A stretch of DNA of 64,000 nt from Saezia sanguinis (GTDB lineage Bacteria; Pseudomonadota; Gammaproteobacteria; Burkholderiales; Burkholderiaceae_C), in the NCBI RefSeq assembly GCF_003991585.1, contig NZ_PQSP01000001.1:496001-560000 (forward strand), given 5' to 3'. Under the pieces are notes generated by a model. The model worked only from the letters and a program-made list of their open reading frames with translations. It ran no database searches and was not told where the DNA came from. Below are positions 43,200 to 55,948 of this stretch, piece after piece; within the stretch, counting starts at the first letter, position 1, and every line of letters starts with the position of its first letter. The translations under genes were made by a program, and so were the position numbers.

Positions 43200-44687
43200 T
43201 TACTGTGCTGACGGAATTTTTGAAGGAACATTGACGTGATTATCAAGCAATGCCTTAATCGATGGCTCCATCACATCGGTGACCGGTTTTGGAAACACCC
43301 CCAAAGCAATCACCATGGCTGCCATCACCGCCAGTATGCCAAATTCACGGCAGCCAATATCTTTCAGCGCTTTCACCTTGTCATTGCCTACAGGCCCAAA
43401 ATACACCCGCTTGTACATCCACAGAGTATAAGCAGCAGCCAGAATCAATGAAGTGGCAGCCAGCAGACCAATCCAGAAGTTGAACTTCACTGCAGCCAAA
43501 ATCACCATCCACTCACCAATGAAACCGGAAGTACCCGGCAAACCACTGTTTGCCATACAGAACAGCAACGCCAGTGCGGCAAACTTAGGCATGGTATTGA
43601 TCACACCGCCGTAATCAGCAATCTCACGCGAATGTACCCGGTCATACAGCACACCAATACACAGGAACATCGCGCCTGCAACAAACCCGTGAGAAATCAT
43701 CTGCACAATCGCGCCCGAAAGCCCTAGAGGCGTAAACAAAAAGATGCCCAGTGTCACAAACCCCATGTGCGTGATGGAAGAATACGCCACCAGCTTCTTC
43801 ATATCTTTTTGCACCAAGGCAACCAGCCCGACATAAATCACTGCAATCAAAGACAGTGCAATGATGACCCAAGCGTACTCCTTGCTGGCATCAGGCAGGA
43901 TTGGCAGCACAAAACGCAGAAAACCATAAGCCCCCAGTTTCAGCATGATCGCTGCCAGCACCACAGAGCCACCGGTAGGTGCTTCCACGTGGGCATCGGG
44001 CAACCAGGTATGTACCGGCCACATTGGAATCTTGACAGCAAACGCAGCAAAAAAAGCAATAAACAATAGCGTTTGTGCAGTCATGGTCAACGGGGTCTGA
44101 TACCATTTGGTCAATGCAAAGCTTTCTCCGGAGACGTTATACATATAAATCAACGCCACGAGCATCAGCAGTGATCCCGCCAGGGTATACAGGAAAAACT
44201 TGAATGCGGCATAAACACGCCGTGGTCCGCCCCACACCCCGATGATGATATACATTGGGATCAGGGTTGCTTCAAAAAACACGTAAAACAGCACAGCATC
44301 CTGTGCACAGAATACGCCGATCATCAGACCCGAGAGAATCAGGAACGCACCCATATACTGATGCACGCGCTGAGTGATCACTTCCCAGCCGGCAATCACA
44401 ACAATCACGGTGATAAATGCTGTCAGCAGCACAAACCAGACAGAAATGCCGTCAATCCCCAGATGGTAGTTGATATTCAGTGCAGTAATCCAGGGTGCAA
44501 ACTCCTGAAACTGCATTTCTGCCGTGCCTAATTGAAAACCTGTGATCAAGGGAATGGTCACCAGAAAACTGATAACCGCCCCTATCAGCGCCAGCATGCG
44601 TGCGAACTGCGGCTGCTGGTCGCGACCAGCAATCAACAGAACCACACCAAATAAGATAGGAAGCCAGATGGCCAAGCTTAACAGCAT
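43200..44687 (-). CDS. nuoM: NADH-quinone oxidoreductase subunit M
   Basis: A 495-residue antiporter-like proton channel of the membrane arm, with about 14 helices. VKIPMWPVHTWLPDAHVEAPT and AYSSITHMGFVTLG are signature parts. It starts 19 bases after nuoL. Confidence 0.97.
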   Translation of the reverse strand: MLLSLAIWLPILFGVVLLIAGRDQQPQFARMLALIGAVISFLVTIPLITGFQLGTAEMQFQEFAPWITALNINYHLGIDGISVWFVLLTAFITVIVVIAGWEVITQRVHQYMGAFLILSGLMIGVFCAQDAVLFYVFFEATLIPMYIIIGVWGGPRRVYAAFKFFLYTLAGSLLMLVALIYMYNVSGESFALTKWYQTPLTMTAQTLLFIAFFAAFAVKIPMWPVHTWLPDAHVEAPTGGSVVLAAIMLKLGAYGFLRFVLPILPDASKEYAWVIIALSLIAVIYVGLVALVQKDMKKLVAYSSITHMGFVTLGIFLFTPLGLSGAIVQMISHGFVAGAMFLCIGVLYDRVHSREIADYGGVINTMPKFAALALLFCMANSGLPGTSGFIGEWMVILAAVKFNFWIGLLAATSLILAAAYTLWMYKRVYFGPVGNDKVKALKDIGCREFGILAVMAAMVIALGVFPKPVTDVMEPSIKALLDNHVNVPSKIPSAQ

Positions 44688-44706
44688 GTGAATTTTCCTT
44701 CTTCTA

Positions 44707-46692
44707 CTAATTGAGCCACAGGAACCAGGTCATCAGCACAAACACGCCGAACACCATCGCCAAAGCATAGTGGTAGATATAACCTGTTTGGAACCTGCGT
44801 ACCAATGCTGCAATGCGGCCCACAATTTTCCAGGATCCATTGACCAGTCCTCCGTCAATGACACCCTGATCTCCGGCCTTCCACAGCAAATTCCCCAATT
44901 TAACGCCAAGCCCGGCAAAGACATTAATCCAAAGCCAGTCCATGTAATACTTGGCATCCAGAATTTTGTACAGCCATGCAAAATTCTTTTTAATCCATGC
45001 CGGAATTCCGGGCTTGACCATGTACAGGAACCAGGCAACCACCACCCCGGCCAAAGCCAGCCAGAACGGCGCGGCCATCAGGCCATGCGTTGTCATCGCC
45101 CATACACCATGAAAACCCGCTTTCATTTCTTCCATGACGGCATGATTGCTCAGTGGCTCAACAATACCGTCAAAGAAATTACCGTATAACAAAGGCCCAA
45201 TGATATAGCCTGCAATAACAGATGGGATGGCCAATGCAATCAGCGGCAATGTCATAGACAGTGGGGTTTCATGCGGCTTCCCAGTATGTCCATGGTGATC
45301 ATCTGCATGCGGGTCATGCGGCACCTGGTCATAACGTTCCTTACCATGAAATACCAGGAAATACACACGGAAAGAATACAACGCCGTGACAAAAACACCA
45401 GCCAAAACAGCAAATGAAGCAAAACCGGAGCCATAAAGATGGCTTTCCTGAACGGCTTCAATGATACTGTCCTTCGAGTAGAAACCTGAAAACAGCGGAG
45501 TGCCGATCAATGCCAGGGAACCGATTAAAAATGTGATCCAGGTAATCGGCATGTATTTGCGCACGCCGCCCATGTAGCGGATGTCCTGGTTATGGTGCAT
45601 GCCAATGATGACAGAACCCGCCCCCAAGAACAGCAATGCTTTAAAGAACGCATGCGTCATCAGGTGGAAAATCGCAATCGGATAGGCCGACACACCCAGT
45701 GCCACCACCATATACCCTAACTGCGAAAGCGTTGAATACGCCACCACACGTTTGATGTCGTTCTGGATAATCCCCAGAAAGCCCATGAACAAAGCCGTAA
45801 TGGCACCAATGATCAGCACAAAACTCAGCGCCGTATCAGACAACTCAAACAGCGGCGACATACGGGTCACCATAAAGATGCCGGCCGTCACCATGGTTGC
45901 CGCGTGGATCAGTGCCGAAATCGGTGTCGGGCCTTCCATCGAATCAGGCAGCCACACATGCAATGGAAACTGTGCCGATTTACCCATGGCGCCAATAAAC
46001 AGGCAAATACAAGCCACTGTGAGCAGTTGCCAGTCTGTGCCGGGGAAAGCCATGGTCGCCAGAGAATCCTTCTGGGCAAAAATGTCGTTGTAATTCAGCG
46101 AACCCGTTGCTGCAGCCAGCAAACCTATCCCTAAGATAAACCCGAAGTCACCGACGCGGTTCAGCAAAAAGGCCTTCAGGTTGGCAAAAATCGCTGTCGG
46201 ACGTGTATACCAAAAACCAATCAACAGGTAAGAAACCAGACCAACCGCTTCCCAGCCAAAGAACAGCTGGAGCATGTTATTGGCCATCACCAGCATCAGC
46301 ATGGAGAATGTGAACAGGCTGATGTACGAAAAGAAACGCTGATATCCCGGGTCATCGTGCATATAGCCGATGGTATAAACGTGAACCATCAGCGACACAA
46401 AAGTTACCACACACATCATCAGGGCCGTCAGGTTATCGACCATGAAGCCGATCTCCATCTTCATGCCGCCAATCATGGCCCACTCATAGATGGTGCCGTT
46501 GAAGGTGGCACCACCGAGCGTCTGGGAAAACACGATTGCTGAGCAGATAAACGAAATCAGTACCCCCAGAATCGTAACCCACTGAGCCCCTTTTCGACCG
46601 ACCTGCTTACCGAATAACCCGGCGACAATACAGCCTGCCAAAGGCACCATCGGTACGGCCAGCAATAAACTTTGTGAAATAGTTGTCGTCAT
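44707..46692 (-). CDS. nuoL: NADH-quinone oxidoreductase subunit L
   Basis: A 661-residue distal proton-pumping subunit of complex I. KSAQFPLHVWLPDSMEGPTP and the long C-terminal amphipathic helix region are present. The ATG at 46692 was chosen over a GTG three codons upstream. It starts 20 bases after nuoK. Confidence 0.96.
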   Translation of the reverse strand: MTTTISQSLLLAVPMVPLAGCIVAGLFGKQVGRKGAQWVTILGVLISFICSAIVFSQTLGGATFNGTIYEWAMIGGMKMEIGFMVDNLTALMMCVVTFVSLMVHVYTIGYMHDDPGYQRFFSYISLFTFSMLMLVMANNMLQLFFGWEAVGLVSYLLIGFWYTRPTAIFANLKAFLLNRVGDFGFILGIGLLAAATGSLNYNDIFAQKDSLATMAFPGTDWQLLTVACICLFIGAMGKSAQFPLHVWLPDSMEGPTPISALIHAATMVTAGIFMVTRMSPLFELSDTALSFVLIIGAITALFMGFLGIIQNDIKRVVAYSTLSQLGYMVVALGVSAYPIAIFHLMTHAFFKALLFLGAGSVIIGMHHNQDIRYMGGVRKYMPITWITFLIGSLALIGTPLFSGFYSKDSIIEAVQESHLYGSGFASFAVLAGVFVTALYSFRVYFLVFHGKERYDQVPHDPHADDHHGHTGKPHETPLSMTLPLIALAIPSVIAGYIIGPLLYGNFFDGIVEPLSNHAVMEEMKAGFHGVWAMTTHGLMAAPFWLALAGVVVAWFLYMVKPGIPAWIKKNFAWLYKILDAKYYMDWLWINVFAGLGVKLGNLLWKAGDQGVIDGGLVNGSWKIVGRIAALVRRFQTGYIYHYALAMVFGVFVLMTWFLWLN

Positions 46693-46712
46693 AGTGTTCA
46701 CTTGCTGGATGG

Positions 46713-47021
46713 TTACCCTTTAAGGGAATCAAGTTCGTCAGCATTAATTGACGAACGGTTACGGAATAGCAGAACCAGAATCGCCAAACCGATAGCAGAC
46801 TCTGCCGCAGCGACCGTCAGGATAAAAAACACAAAAATCTGTCCGTTAAGATCACCAAGGAAATGCGAAAACGCGACAAAGTTCATGTTAACCGCCAACA
46901 GCATCAGCTCAATGGCCATCAGCAGCACAATCAGATTCTTGCGGTTCATGAAAATACCCACGACAGACAGCGCAAACAAAATTGCACCCAGCGTCAGAAA
47001 GTGTCCCAGTGTCAATGTCAT
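46713..47021 (-). CDS. nuoK: NADH-quinone oxidoreductase subunit K
   Basis: A 102-residue membrane subunit with three helices; the conserved Glu in [14 protein letters not shown] is in the proton path. Its start overlaps the end of nuoJ by four bases. Confidence 0.96.
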   Translation of the reverse strand: MTLTLGHFLTLGAILFALSVVGIFMNRKNLIVLLMAIELMLLAVNMNFVAFSHFLGDLNGQIFVFFILTVAAAESAIGLAILVLLFRNRSSINADELDSLKG

Positions 47022-47698
47022 GCTTTTTCTCCTCCCTGTGCTGCGGGCGTCTCGCCCGATGCAACAGCATCAGGTGCATCTTCTGCCGCAGCTTCAGCGC
47101 CGCGGTTCACCGCTTCAAGCTTCACAACCTTCAGGCGGTCCGCCTTGTTTGCCTTCAACTGCTCAGATACTTCTATCGCCTTGTTGTTAGCCCTGCGGGG
47201 CCGGAATGTCAAAGCAATCGCAGCAATCATCCCCACCAGCAGCAATATGGCAGCAATTTCAAACGGATACAGGTAATCGGTATAAAGCTTCTGCCCGATA
47301 TCTGCAGCATTACCTCTGGCAGAAACCTCACTCGTCACACTCGCCAGCGTTTCAGAGCCAAACCCGCCCATCAACACAATCCCTGCTTCAACGATGATCA
47401 CCACAGCAATCATCAGCCCGACCGGGAAATACTTCCAGAAGTCGCGACGCAATGTATCAATGTTGATATCCAGCATCATCACGATAAACAGGAACAACAC
47501 CATCACCGCGCCCACATAGACCAGCACCAGCACAATAGCCAGAAACTCGGCCCTGAGCAGCATCCAGATCCCTGCCGCATTAAAAAATGCCAGAATTAAA
47601 TAAAGCACTGCATAAACCGGATTACGCGCTGTAACAACCCGAAACCCCGAAAACACCAGAAGTGCTGCGAAAAAGTAAAAGAAAGCGGTTATGACCAT
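47018..47698 (-). CDS. nuoJ: NADH-quinone oxidoreductase subunit J
   Basis: A 226-residue membrane subunit with five helices in the first 165 residues ([37 protein letters not shown]) and a long hydrophilic Ala/Glu-rich tail, which is longer than in E. coli. Overlaps nuoK. Confidence 0.95.
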   Translation of the reverse strand: MVITAFFYFFAALLVFSGFRVVTARNPVYAVLYLILAFFNAAGIWMLLRAEFLAIVLVLVYVGAVMVLFLFIVMMLDINIDTLRRDFWKYFPVGLMIAVVIIVEAGIVLMGGFGSETLASVTSEVSARGNAADIGQKLYTDYLYPFEIAAILLLVGMIAAIALTFRPRRANNKAIEVSEQLKANKADRLKVVKLEAVNRGAEAAAEDAPDAVASGETPAAQGGEKA

Positions 47699-47722
47699 GC
47701 TTGTTTGCCTTGCATCATGTTA

Positions 47723-48211
47723 CTAGCGGTAACGTGCATCAGCCTCCTTATTGGCGGCTATCTCTTTTTCGTATCGGTCACCAATAGCTAAAAGCATATC
47801 TTTGGTGAAATACAGATCCCCTTTTTTCTCTCCGTGGTAATCGAAAATATGCGTTTCCACGATGGAGTCCACCGGGCAGCTTTCTTCGCAAAAACCACAG
47901 AAAATACATTTGGCCAAATCAATGTCGTAACGCGTCGTGCGGCGGGAGCCATCTTCGCGCTCGGCACTTTCGATAGAAATGGCCAGTGCCGGACAAACAG
48001 CCTCACACAGTTTGCATGCAATGCAACGCTCTTCACCGTTTTCATAACGCCTGAGTGCATGCAAGCCACGAAAACGCGGAGACAGTGGTGTTTGTTCTTC
48101 CGGGTAATACACGGTAATGGTCGGAGACCAGAAGTGGCGCCCCGTTACCATGAGCCCCTGGAGAAGCTCCTTGAGCAAAAAGGTGTTAAAGAAATTTTTG
48201 ATCGCAGACAT
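47723..48211 (-). CDS. nuoI: NADH-quinone oxidoreductase subunit I
   Basis: A 162-residue peripheral subunit with two 4Fe-4S clusters: [16 protein letters not shown] and [16 protein letters not shown]. It carries electrons between NuoG and NuoB near the quinone site. Confidence 0.97.
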   Translation of the reverse strand: MSAIKNFFNTFLLKELLQGLMVTGRHFWSPTITVYYPEEQTPLSPRFRGLHALRRYENGEERCIACKLCEAVCPALAISIESAEREDGSRRTTRYDIDLAKCIFCGFCEESCPVDSIVETHIFDYHGEKKGDLYFTKDMLLAIGDRYEKEIAANKEADARYR

Positions 48212-48238
48212 TGCTGTCGTCCTTTGTCAACTGCGGGA

Positions 48239-49309
48239 TCAACCCGTATAAGTCCAGATGTTCCATGGTGACATGATCCATATTCCTACCAGTACCAGCC
48301 AAACCAGCGTGACAGGAATAAACACCTTCCAGCCCAAACGCATGATCTGGTCATAGCGATAGCGCGGGAAAGTGGCACGTACCCACAGGAACATGGTTAC
48401 AACGCAGAATGTTTTTATGCCCAGCCAGATCCAGCCCGGAATAAAGCTCAGGAAAGCAAACGGTGCATCCCATCCACCCAGGAAGAACGTGACGGTCAGT
48501 ATGGAAACCAGAATCATGTTGGCATATTCGGCCAGGAAGAAAATGGCAAACCCCATGCCTGAATATTCAATCATGTGCCCGGCCACAATTTCCGATTCAC
48601 CTTCTACCACGTCAAACGGGTGACGGTTACATTCGGCCAGGCCTGAGGTGAAATAAATCACAAAGATAGGCAGCAAAGGCAGCCAGTTCCATGACAGAAA
48701 ATTCAACCCCCAGCTGGCAAACATGCCCTGCTGCTGTCCCACCACAATCGTGGACATATTCAGGCTGCCGGAAACCATCAGAATGATCACGGCGCAAAAA
48801 CCCATGGCCAGTTCATAAGAAATCATCTGTGCAGAAGCACGCATGGCACCGAGGAACGCATACTTGGAGTTGGACGCCCAGCCGGCAATGATGATGCCGT
48901 AAATTTCCAGTGAGGTAATCGACAGCAGCAACAGCAAACCGGCGTTGACATTGGCAACAGCCATATCCGGCCCGAACGGAATCACCACCCAGGCAGCCAG
49001 CGATGCCCCCATGGTAATGGCCGGCGCCATGTAAAACAGCACCTTATTGGCTTTGGCCGGCGTAATCACTTCCTTAAAAATCAGCTTGGTCGCATCGGCA
49101 ATCGGTGTCAGCAAGCCCCAAGGGCCCACACGGTTCGGGCCGGGACGAATCTGCGTATGCCCAATCCCGACACGCTCCCACATGGTCAGATAAGCTACCA
49201 GGGTCAATAACGGAGCCAGCACAACGGCAATTTTGATCACTGTCCAAATCAGTGTCCAAAAGGAGTATCCAAAAACCCCTAATCCCCAGTTGTAAATGAA
49301 ATCGATCAT
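48239..49309 (-). CDS. nuoH: NADH-quinone oxidoreductase subunit H
   Basis: A 356-residue membrane subunit forming the quinone chamber. Eight helices are expected; [20 protein letters not shown] and [23 protein letters not shown] are signature parts. Lies between nuoG and nuoI. Confidence 0.97.
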   Translation of the reverse strand: MIDFIYNWGLGVFGYSFWTLIWTVIKIAVVLAPLLTLVAYLTMWERVGIGHTQIRPGPNRVGPWGLLTPIADATKLIFKEVITPAKANKVLFYMAPAITMGASLAAWVVIPFGPDMAVANVNAGLLLLLSITSLEIYGIIIAGWASNSKYAFLGAMRASAQMISYELAMGFCAVIILMVSGSLNMSTIVVGQQQGMFASWGLNFLSWNWLPLLPIFVIYFTSGLAECNRHPFDVVEGESEIVAGHMIEYSGMGFAIFFLAEYANMILVSILTVTFFLGGWDAPFAFLSFIPGWIWLGIKTFCVVTMFLWVRATFPRYRYDQIMRLGWKVFIPVTLVWLVLVGIWIMSPWNIWTYTG

Positions 49310-49342
49310 TTTTTATCCAGTCTTTCTCATCATGGCCCTGGC

Positions 49343-51691
49343 TCAGACCTTCACAATTGTCAGTGGACCAAACGCATTTCCCAGCGTTGCAGTCAATGGA
49401 TGACCGACGGGAACACGTAACGTACCGTTCGCCTGTGCCGGTGCATGCACAGCTTGCAAAACAGCATGGGCTTCACCCTGCTGAACACGCACCTGATCAC
49501 CATCCTGCAACCCCATATCTTTCCAGATATGCGTAGGCACGCCCACAACCGGTGGCTTGGCGTCTCTGGTGGCTTGCAGTGCAGGCGCTCTGCGAACCAG
49601 TGCATCTGTCGCATAAATCGGCACTTCTGCAACACGCTCATACTCGCCTGCACCCAGGTTCAAAGAGAATTCGGCGGGCACTGCTGCTTCGCTCTGGTTA
49701 GACAAGCCAGACTTCAAAAGAAGCCCTGTTTCATCTGTTGCCAGATTCATCAATGCGGCTTCACGAACCTCTTGCGCACTGTTATATGCAAGGCCTGATA
49801 ACCCCAGCATATCAGCCAGCACACGCAGCACCTTCCATGCCGGACGCGTATCCCCCAAAGGTGTTGTCACACCGTGGAACGACTGCACACGCCCTTCTGC
49901 ATTGATGAATGTGCCCGCTGTTTCTGTAAACGGCGCGATTGGCAGCAAAGCATCTGCATAGTCCATTGCTTTTTCGCTCTTGAACGCAGACATGCAAATC
50001 ACCGTATCAGCGCCCTTGAGCGAAGTATAGGCGCGTGCAGGGTTGGCCATATCCAGTTCAGGCTCAGTTGCCAGCAGAATATAGGCACGCAGAGATTTTT
50101 CCAGCATCTGCGCTGCGTTTAAACCACTGTTTTGAGGCATTGCCTTCACCAGTTGCGCACCGACTGTATTGGCATCTTCCGTTAAATACCCAACGGTTGC
50201 GCCGGTTTGCTCGGCAATCCAGTTAGTGGCTGTCAGCAACTGAGAAGCACGGGGATGCTGTGCAGCCATATTCCCCAGCAGAATGGCTTTACTTTGGCCG
50301 GAAATCAATGACTTGGCAATGGCTGCTGAAACGTCATCAACAGTACCGGCAAATGGTGATTGTGTTCCTTTTTCCTGGGCAACAGCCTGTGCCACATTGC
50401 ACAGTGCTTTCAGCCACTGGGATGGTGCCACCACCACTTCACCAGCAATTGGCAAGCGCCAATCGTCGGCCACCGCGTGGATACGGAACACCTCTGCACC
50501 CTGCTTGTTGCAGGCCTGGCGGATACGCTGTGCAAACAGCGGATGATCCTTATTCAAGAAAGAGCCTACCACCAATGCACTGTTCAACGTAGACAGCGAT
50601 GCAATGCTGGTTCCCAGCCAATGTGCACCATGGCCTTGAACAAATTCTGAATGACGCAGACGGAAATCCACATTATCGGAACCATACTCACGCATCAGGC
50701 TGGAGAGCAGATACAACTCTTCCACTGTGGAATGGCCTGTCGCCAAAGCCCCCACGCTGTCAGCGCCATGCGTTTGGGCAATATCTTTCAGAGCACGGGC
50801 TACATAATCCAGCGCGGTCGGCCAGTCCACTTCATGCCAGCGTCCATCCTGCTTGAGCATGGGTTTGGTCAAACGCTGATCACTGTTCAGTGCTTCGTAG
50901 GAAAAACGATCACGGTCAGCAATCCAGCATTCATTCACATCTTCATTTTCCAGCGGTACCACACGCATGACCTGCGCCCCCTTCACCTGCACCACCAGAT
51001 TGGCACCGGTGGAATCATGCGGGCTGACGCTTTTGCGTCTGGAAAGCTCCCAGGTACGGGCTGAATAGCGGAAAGGCTTGCTGGTTAACGCACCGACCGG
51101 GCAAATGTCAATCATGTTGCCGGAAATCTCGGAATCCACGGTTGAACCCAAAAATGTCGTGATTTCTGCGTGCTCGCCCCGGTTCACCATGCCCAGTTCC
51201 ATGATACCGGCAATTTCCTGCCCGAAGCGCACACAGCGGGTACATTGAATACAGCGGCTCATTTCCTCCATGGAAATCAGCGGACCTACGTTTTTATGGA
51301 ACACCACCCGTTTTTCTTCGGTATAGCGTGAGCCGTCACTGCCATAGCCCACAGCCAGATCCTGCAGCAAACACTCGCCGCCCTGGTCACAGATCGGGCA
51401 ATCCAGCGGATGGTTAATCAGTAAAAACTCCATCACCGATTGCTGTGCTGCAACGGCTTTTTCACTCTTGGTATGAACAACCATACCCTGCGTCACAGGC
51501 GTGGCGCATGCAGGTACCGGCTTCGGTACCTTTTCAACGTCCACCAGACACATGCGGCAGTTGGCCGCAATGGAGAGTTTTTTGTGATAGCAAAAATGAG
51601 GAATGAACGTACCGGCCTTCTCGGCAGCCTGCATCACCATGCTGCCTTCTGTGACCTCAACCTTACGACCATCAAGTTCTATTTCAACCAT
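49343..51691 (-). CDS. nuoG: NADH-quinone oxidoreductase subunit G
   Basis: A 782-residue iron-sulfur subunit. The N-terminal 2Fe-2S domain ([20 protein letters not shown]), [14 protein letters not shown] and [12 protein letters not shown] bind clusters; the remainder is molybdopterin-oxidoreductase-like without known cofactor. The ATG at 51691, eight bases after AGGA and overlapping nuoF by eight bases, is preferred to upstream starts reaching 51766. Confidence 0.96.
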   Translation of the reverse strand: MVEIELDGRKVEVTEGSMVMQAAEKAGTFIPHFCYHKKLSIAANCRMCLVDVEKVPKPVPACATPVTQGMVVHTKSEKAVAAQQSVMEFLLINHPLDCPICDQGGECLLQDLAVGYGSDGSRYTEEKRVVFHKNVGPLISMEEMSRCIQCTRCVRFGQEIAGIMELGMVNRGEHAEITTFLGSTVDSEISGNMIDICPVGALTSKPFRYSARTWELSRRKSVSPHDSTGANLVVQVKGAQVMRVVPLENEDVNECWIADRDRFSYEALNSDQRLTKPMLKQDGRWHEVDWPTALDYVARALKDIAQTHGADSVGALATGHSTVEELYLLSSLMREYGSDNVDFRLRHSEFVQGHGAHWLGTSIASLSTLNSALVVGSFLNKDHPLFAQRIRQACNKQGAEVFRIHAVADDWRLPIAGEVVVAPSQWLKALCNVAQAVAQEKGTQSPFAGTVDDVSAAIAKSLISGQSKAILLGNMAAQHPRASQLLTATNWIAEQTGATVGYLTEDANTVGAQLVKAMPQNSGLNAAQMLEKSLRAYILLATEPELDMANPARAYTSLKGADTVICMSAFKSEKAMDYADALLPIAPFTETAGTFINAEGRVQSFHGVTTPLGDTRPAWKVLRVLADMLGLSGLAYNSAQEVREAALMNLATDETGLLLKSGLSNQSEAAVPAEFSLNLGAGEYERVAEVPIYATDALVRRAPALQATRDAKPPVVGVPTHIWKDMGLQDGDQVRVQQGEAHAVLQAVHAPAQANGTLRVPVGHPLTATLGNAFGPLTIVKV

Positions 51692-53063
51692 GGAGTGCAT
51701 CCTGCTGACGAGACGAGTGCGCACCAACCTTACAGGTCTTGTGCTCAATGTGATAGGCGAATTCATCGCGGAAATGCTTCAGGAATGCCTGTACCGGCAT
51801 GGCAGCGGCTTCCCCAAGCGCACAGATGGTTCGGCCTTTGATATTAAACGCCACCGAATCCAGTAAATCCAAATCTTCAGGCTTGCCCTGTCCATGCTCA
51901 ATACGGTGAATAATGCGCCACAACCAGCCGGTACCTTCACGGCAAGGTGTGCACTGGCCACACGATTCATGCATGTAAAAATAAGACAAACGCAGCAAAC
52001 TGTTGACCATGCAACGTGTTTCGTCCATCACAATCACCGCACCAGACCCCATCATCGAACCGGCCTTGGCCAGGTCGTCATAGTCCATCGTGGTATTCAT
52101 GATGATTTCTGCCGGCAACACTGGAGCAGATGAACCGCCTGGAATCACCGCCTTGAGCTTGTGCCCATGACGTACGCCACCCGCCAGCCCCAGCAATTGG
52201 GAGAACGGAATGCCCATGGGTACTTCATAATTCCCCGGAAACTCCACATCCCCTGAGATGGAGAAAATCTTGGTGCCGCCATTGTTTGGCTTGCCGCAGG
52301 CCAGATATGCCTCGCCGCCATTGAGAATGATCCACGGCACCGCGGCCAGTGTTTCCACATTGTTAATGGTAGTCGGCTTGCCATAAATACCAAAACTGGC
52401 AGGAAATGGCGGTTTAAAACGGGGCTGCCCTTTTTTACCTTCAATGGACTCCAGCAACGCCGTTTCTTCACCACAGATGTATGCCCCAAAGCCATGGTGT
52501 GCATGCAACTGAAAGCTGAATCCCGAGCCTAAAATGTTATCTCCCAAATACCCCGCCGCTCTGGCTTCCTCTATCGCCTGCTCAAATCGTTCGTAAACTT
52601 CGAAAATCTCGCCGTGAATATAATTGAACCCAACACTGGCACCCATGGTGTAGCCGCCAATCAGCATGCCTTCAATCACCATATGCGGGTTGAACATCAG
52701 AATATCGCGGTCTTTACACGTGCCCGGCTCGCCTTCGTCAGCGTTACACACCAGGTATTTCTGGCCCGGAAACGCGCGTGGCATGAAACTCCATTTCAAA
52801 CCAGTCGGAAAACCAGCACCGCCACGACCGCGCAGGGCTGATGTTTTGAGCGTGGCAATGATCTCATCCTGAGACATGCCGCTGCCGCCATCTTTACCCA
52901 GCACTTTGCGCAGTGCCTGATAGCCGCCGCGGGCTTCATAGTCTTTCAACCCCCAGTTCGTGCCATCGATACCGGCATAAATCTGTGGGTTAATGTGGCG
53001 GCCATGAAAACAGGTTTCCTTGCCTGTTGCTGCAAACTGGGCCAGAACGTCTTGTACCTTCAT
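51684..53063 (-). CDS. nuoF: NADH-quinone oxidoreductase subunit F
   Basis: A 459-residue subunit that binds NADH and [20 protein letters not shown] is in the nucleotide region and [12 protein letters not shown] binds the 4Fe-4S cluster N3. Its start overlaps the end of nuoE by four bases. Confidence 0.97.
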   Translation of the reverse strand: MKVQDVLAQFAATGKETCFHGRHINPQIYAGIDGTNWGLKDYEARGGYQALRKVLGKDGGSGMSQDEIIATLKTSALRGRGGAGFPTGLKWSFMPRAFPGQKYLVCNADEGEPGTCKDRDILMFNPHMVIEGMLIGGYTMGASVGFNYIHGEIFEVYERFEQAIEEARAAGYLGDNILGSGFSFQLHAHHGFGAYICGEETALLESIEGKKGQPRFKPPFPASFGIYGKPTTINNVETLAAVPWIILNGGEAYLACGKPNNGGTKIFSISGDVEFPGNYEVPMGIPFSQLLGLAGGVRHGHKLKAVIPGGSSAPVLPAEIIMNTTMDYDDLAKAGSMMGSGAVIVMDETRCMVNSLLRLSYFYMHESCGQCTPCREGTGWLWRIIHRIEHGQGKPEDLDLLDSVAFNIKGRTICALGEAAAMPVQAFLKHFRDEFAYHIEHKTCKVGAHSSRQQDALHG

Positions 53064-53551
53064 TGCGCGTCCTCCGCTGACTTCAGGCCGTCAATGAGCT
53101 GATCCAGTTTGTCATTGTCCATAAAGCTGCACATGTTACGGTCATTCACCAGCATCACTGGTGTGTCGGCACATGCGCCCAGACATTCACATTCCTGCAC
53201 AGTGAACAGGCCGTCCGCCGTCGTTTCGCCGACATTCACGTCCAGTTTTTTGCACAGATGCTCTACCGCTTCTTTACCGCCACGCAACTGGCAAGACAGG
53301 TTGGTACATACATTGAGCTTGTATTTGCCAACCGGTTTCTGGTTGTACATGTTGTAAAAGCTGGTCACCTCGCGCACGGCAATCGCTGGCATCTCTAAAT
53401 ACTCCGCGACCTGTGCCTCAGCTTCGGGTGATATCCACCCCTGCTCCTGTTGCACAATGGCCAGACAAGCCATCACCGCAGACTGTTTTTGATCTGCCGG
53501 GTACTTTTCCAGTTCGCGTGCAAATCGCTGTTTGGTTGCTTCAGATATCAT
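53060..53551 (-). CDS. nuoE: NADH-quinone oxidoreductase subunit E
   Basis: A 163-residue thioredoxin-like subunit with the 2Fe-2S cluster N1a; the four Cys lie in [10 protein letters not shown] and CLGACADTP. Overlaps nuoD by four bases. Confidence 0.97.
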   Translation of the reverse strand: MISEATKQRFARELEKYPADQKQSAVMACLAIVQQEQGWISPEAEAQVAEYLEMPAIAVREVTSFYNMYNQKPVGKYKLNVCTNLSCQLRGGKEAVEHLCKKLDVNVGETTADGLFTVQECECLGACADTPVMLVNDRNMCSFMDNDKLDQLIDGLKSAEDAQ

Positions 53552-54801
53552 CGGTCAACATCTCCAAACACAATATCCATCGTGCCAATAATCGCCACCA
53601 CGTCAGCAAGCATGTGCCCTTTGGCCATGACATCCATTGCTGAAAGGTGTACAAAACCTGGTGAACGCAGCCTGAACCGGTATGGTTTGTTGGCTCCGTC
53701 ACTGATCAGATAAACACCCAACTCCCCCTTCGGATGTTCAATCCCCGCATACGCCTCCCCTTCAGGAGCACTCATCCCTTCAGAAAACAGTTTGAAGTGA
53801 TGAATCAGCGACTCCATGGAGGTTTTCATTTCCACGCGCGAAGGTGGCGCCACTTTATGATCATCCGTAATCACCGGCCCCGGATTCACGCGCAGCCAGT
53901 CCACACACTGTTTGATGATGCGTACGGACTGACGCATTTCCTCCACACGCACCAGATAGCGGTCATAACAGTCGCCGTTGGTGCCGATAGGAACATCAAA
54001 ATCCATGCGGTCATACACTTCGTAGGGCTGATGTTTACGCAGGTCCCACAATATGCCGGACCCCCGCAGCATCGGCCCTGTGAACCCAAGCTGCTTGGCC
54101 TCTTCAGGGCTGACCACACCAATACCTACCGTGCGTTGCTTCCAGATACGATTTTCCGTCAGCAGGGTTTCGTAGTCATCCAGGTTTTTGTGATAACGCC
54201 CGGCAAACTCGTCAATGAAGTCCAGCAAACTGCCTTCACGCGGTTTGTTGCGGCGTTTGGTTGACTTGGCATTGTGAATTTTCGACTCTTTATACAAAGC
54301 CATGGAATCCGGCAAATCGCGGTATACGCCACCAGGTCGGAAATAAGCCGCATGCATACGGGCACCGGAAACCGCTTCGTACATATCAAAAATATCTTCG
54401 CGGTCACGCATGCCATAAATCATCATGTTCATGGCACCGCAGTCAAGCCCGTGCGAGCCTAAGAACATCAAATGATTCGCCAGACGCGTAATCTCAGAAA
54501 ACATGACACGGATATACTGCGCACGAATAGGCACTTTGATGCCCAGCAGCTTTTCCACCGCCAGACAGTAGGCGTGCTCATTGCACATCATGGACACATA
54601 GTCCAAACGGTCCATGTAAGGCAGGTTCTGAAGATAGGTACGGGTTTCTGCAAGCTTTTCCGTACCCCGGTGTAACAAACCAATGTGCGGGTCAGCCCGC
54701 TCTACCACCTCACCATCAAGCTCAAGCACCAAACGCAGCACACCGTGTGCTGCCGGATGCTGTGGGCCAAAGTTAAGTGTGTAATTCTTGATTTCTGCCA
54801 T
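53548..54801 (-). CDS. nuoD: NADH-quinone oxidoreductase subunit D
   Basis: A 417-residue 49-kDa-type subunit that forms the quinone site with Nuo[23 protein letters not shown] with the quinone-contacting His, and the family region HRGTEKL are present. Starts about 55 bases after nuoC. Confidence 0.97.
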   Translation of the reverse strand: MAEIKNYTLNFGPQHPAAHGVLRLVLELDGEVVERADPHIGLLHRGTEKLAETRTYLQNLPYMDRLDYVSMMCNEHAYCLAVEKLLGIKVPIRAQYIRVMFSEITRLANHLMFLGSHGLDCGAMNMMIYGMRDREDIFDMYEAVSGARMHAAYFRPGGVYRDLPDSMALYKESKIHNAKSTKRRNKPREGSLLDFIDEFAGRYHKNLDDYETLLTENRIWKQRTVGIGVVSPEEAKQLGFTGPMLRGSGILWDLRKHQPYEVYDRMDFDVPIGTNGDCYDRYLVRVEEMRQSVRIIKQCVDWLRVNPGPVITDDHKVAPPSRVEMKTSMESLIHHFKLFSEGMSAPEGEAYAGIEHPKGELGVYLISDGANKPYRFRLRSPGFVHLSAMDVMAKGHMLADVVAIIGTMDIVFGDVDR

Positions 54802-54856
54802 GGCTTACCTTGTGTATCTGCTACTAGCGGTTTGTACCTACTTTGGTTATCTGAAG

Positions 54857-55456
54857 TTAATGCCTGACGCCACCGTAACCATCCTCACGAATCACTCTGG
54901 GAATGATCTCTCGCGGCTCAATCGTGACAGGCTGGTACACCACCCTTTGCTGCTTTTCGTCGTAGATCATTTCGACATGACCAGAGATCGGGAAATCTTT
55001 GCGCTGCGGGTGTCCGATAAAACCATAGTCTGTGAGAATTCTGCGCAAATCCGGATGACCTTCAAAGACAACACCGTACATGTCAAACACTTCGCGTTCA
55101 AACCAGTTGGTATTCGGCCAAACGTTAACCAGCGAAGGCAGAAGCGGCATTTCATCATCGGCACAGGCCACTTTCACGCGGATACGCTGGTTCTGTGCAA
55201 TGGAGAGCAACTGCAATACAACGTAGTAACGCGGCCCATCGTATTCGCCTTCACGGTAGGTTGAATAGTCAACACCGCACAGGTCAATCAGTATTTCAAA
55301 TTTACAGGCACTGTCATCACGCAGTTTTTGACAGGCAGCCAGATAATTTTCCGGGCTGACTTCAAGTACCAGATCGCCTCTGATAATCTGCGCCTTTTTG
55401 AGCAGAGATCCTAAAACTGTTTCGACGGTGGATTGAAAAGTTTCAACATAGCTCAT
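54857..55456 (-). CDS. nuoC: NADH-quinone oxidoreductase subunit C
   Basis: A 199-residue 30-kDa-type subunit. [34 protein letters not shown] is diagnostic. Separate from nuoD, unlike the fused form of enterobacteria. Confidence 0.97.
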   Translation of the reverse strand: MSYVETFQSTVETVLGSLLKKAQIIRGDLVLEVSPENYLAACQKLRDDSACKFEILIDLCGVDYSTYREGEYDGPRYYVVLQLLSIAQNQRIRVKVACADDEMPLLPSLVNVWPNTNWFEREVFDMYGVVFEGHPDLRRILTDYGFIGHPQRKDFPISGHVEMIYDEKQQRVVYQPVTIEPREIIPRVIREDGYGGVRH

Positions 55457-55459
55457 CGC

Positions 55460-55942
55460 TCAATACCTCGCTATGGAATTAGTTCGGCGAATTTTTTTAT
55501 GCAACTGCAAAATGCCGTATGCCAGCGCTTCAGCCGTTGGCGGGCAACCAGGCACGTACACATCCACCGGCACAATGCGGTCGCAGCCTCTAACCACTGA
55601 ATAGCTGTAGTGATAATAACCACCGCCATTGGCGCAAGAGCCCATGGAGATAACCCAGCGCGGTTCGGCCATCTGGTCATATACCTTGCGCAAAGCCATA
55701 GCCATCTTGTTGCACAAAGTGCCTGAAACAATCATCAGGTCTGACTGCCTGGGGCTTGGCCGGAACAGCATGCCAAAGCGGTCAGCATCATAACGTGCGC
55801 CGCCAAAATGCATCATTTCCATGGCACAGCATGCCAGACCAAAAGTCATTGGCCACAACGAACCGGTTTTAGACCAGTTCATCAAGGCATCCACCTTGGT
55901 TACTATAAAACCATCTTTTTTGATGTTATCGCCATCAGCCAT
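55460..55942 (-). CDS. nuoB: NADH-quinone oxidoreductase subunit B
   Basis: A 160-residue subunit carrying cluster N2, the last one before quinone. The ligands are in [17 protein letters not shown] and [10 protein letters not shown]. Starts seven bases after nuoA. Confidence 0.97.
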   Translation of the reverse strand: MADGDNIKKDGFIVTKVDALMNWSKTGSLWPMTFGLACCAMEMMHFGGARYDADRFGMLFRPSPRQSDLMIVSGTLCNKMAMALRKVYDQMAEPRWVISMGSCANGGGYYHYSYSVVRGCDRIVPVDVYVPGCPPTAEALAYGILQLHKKIRRTNSIARY

Positions 55943-55948
55943 GTGCGA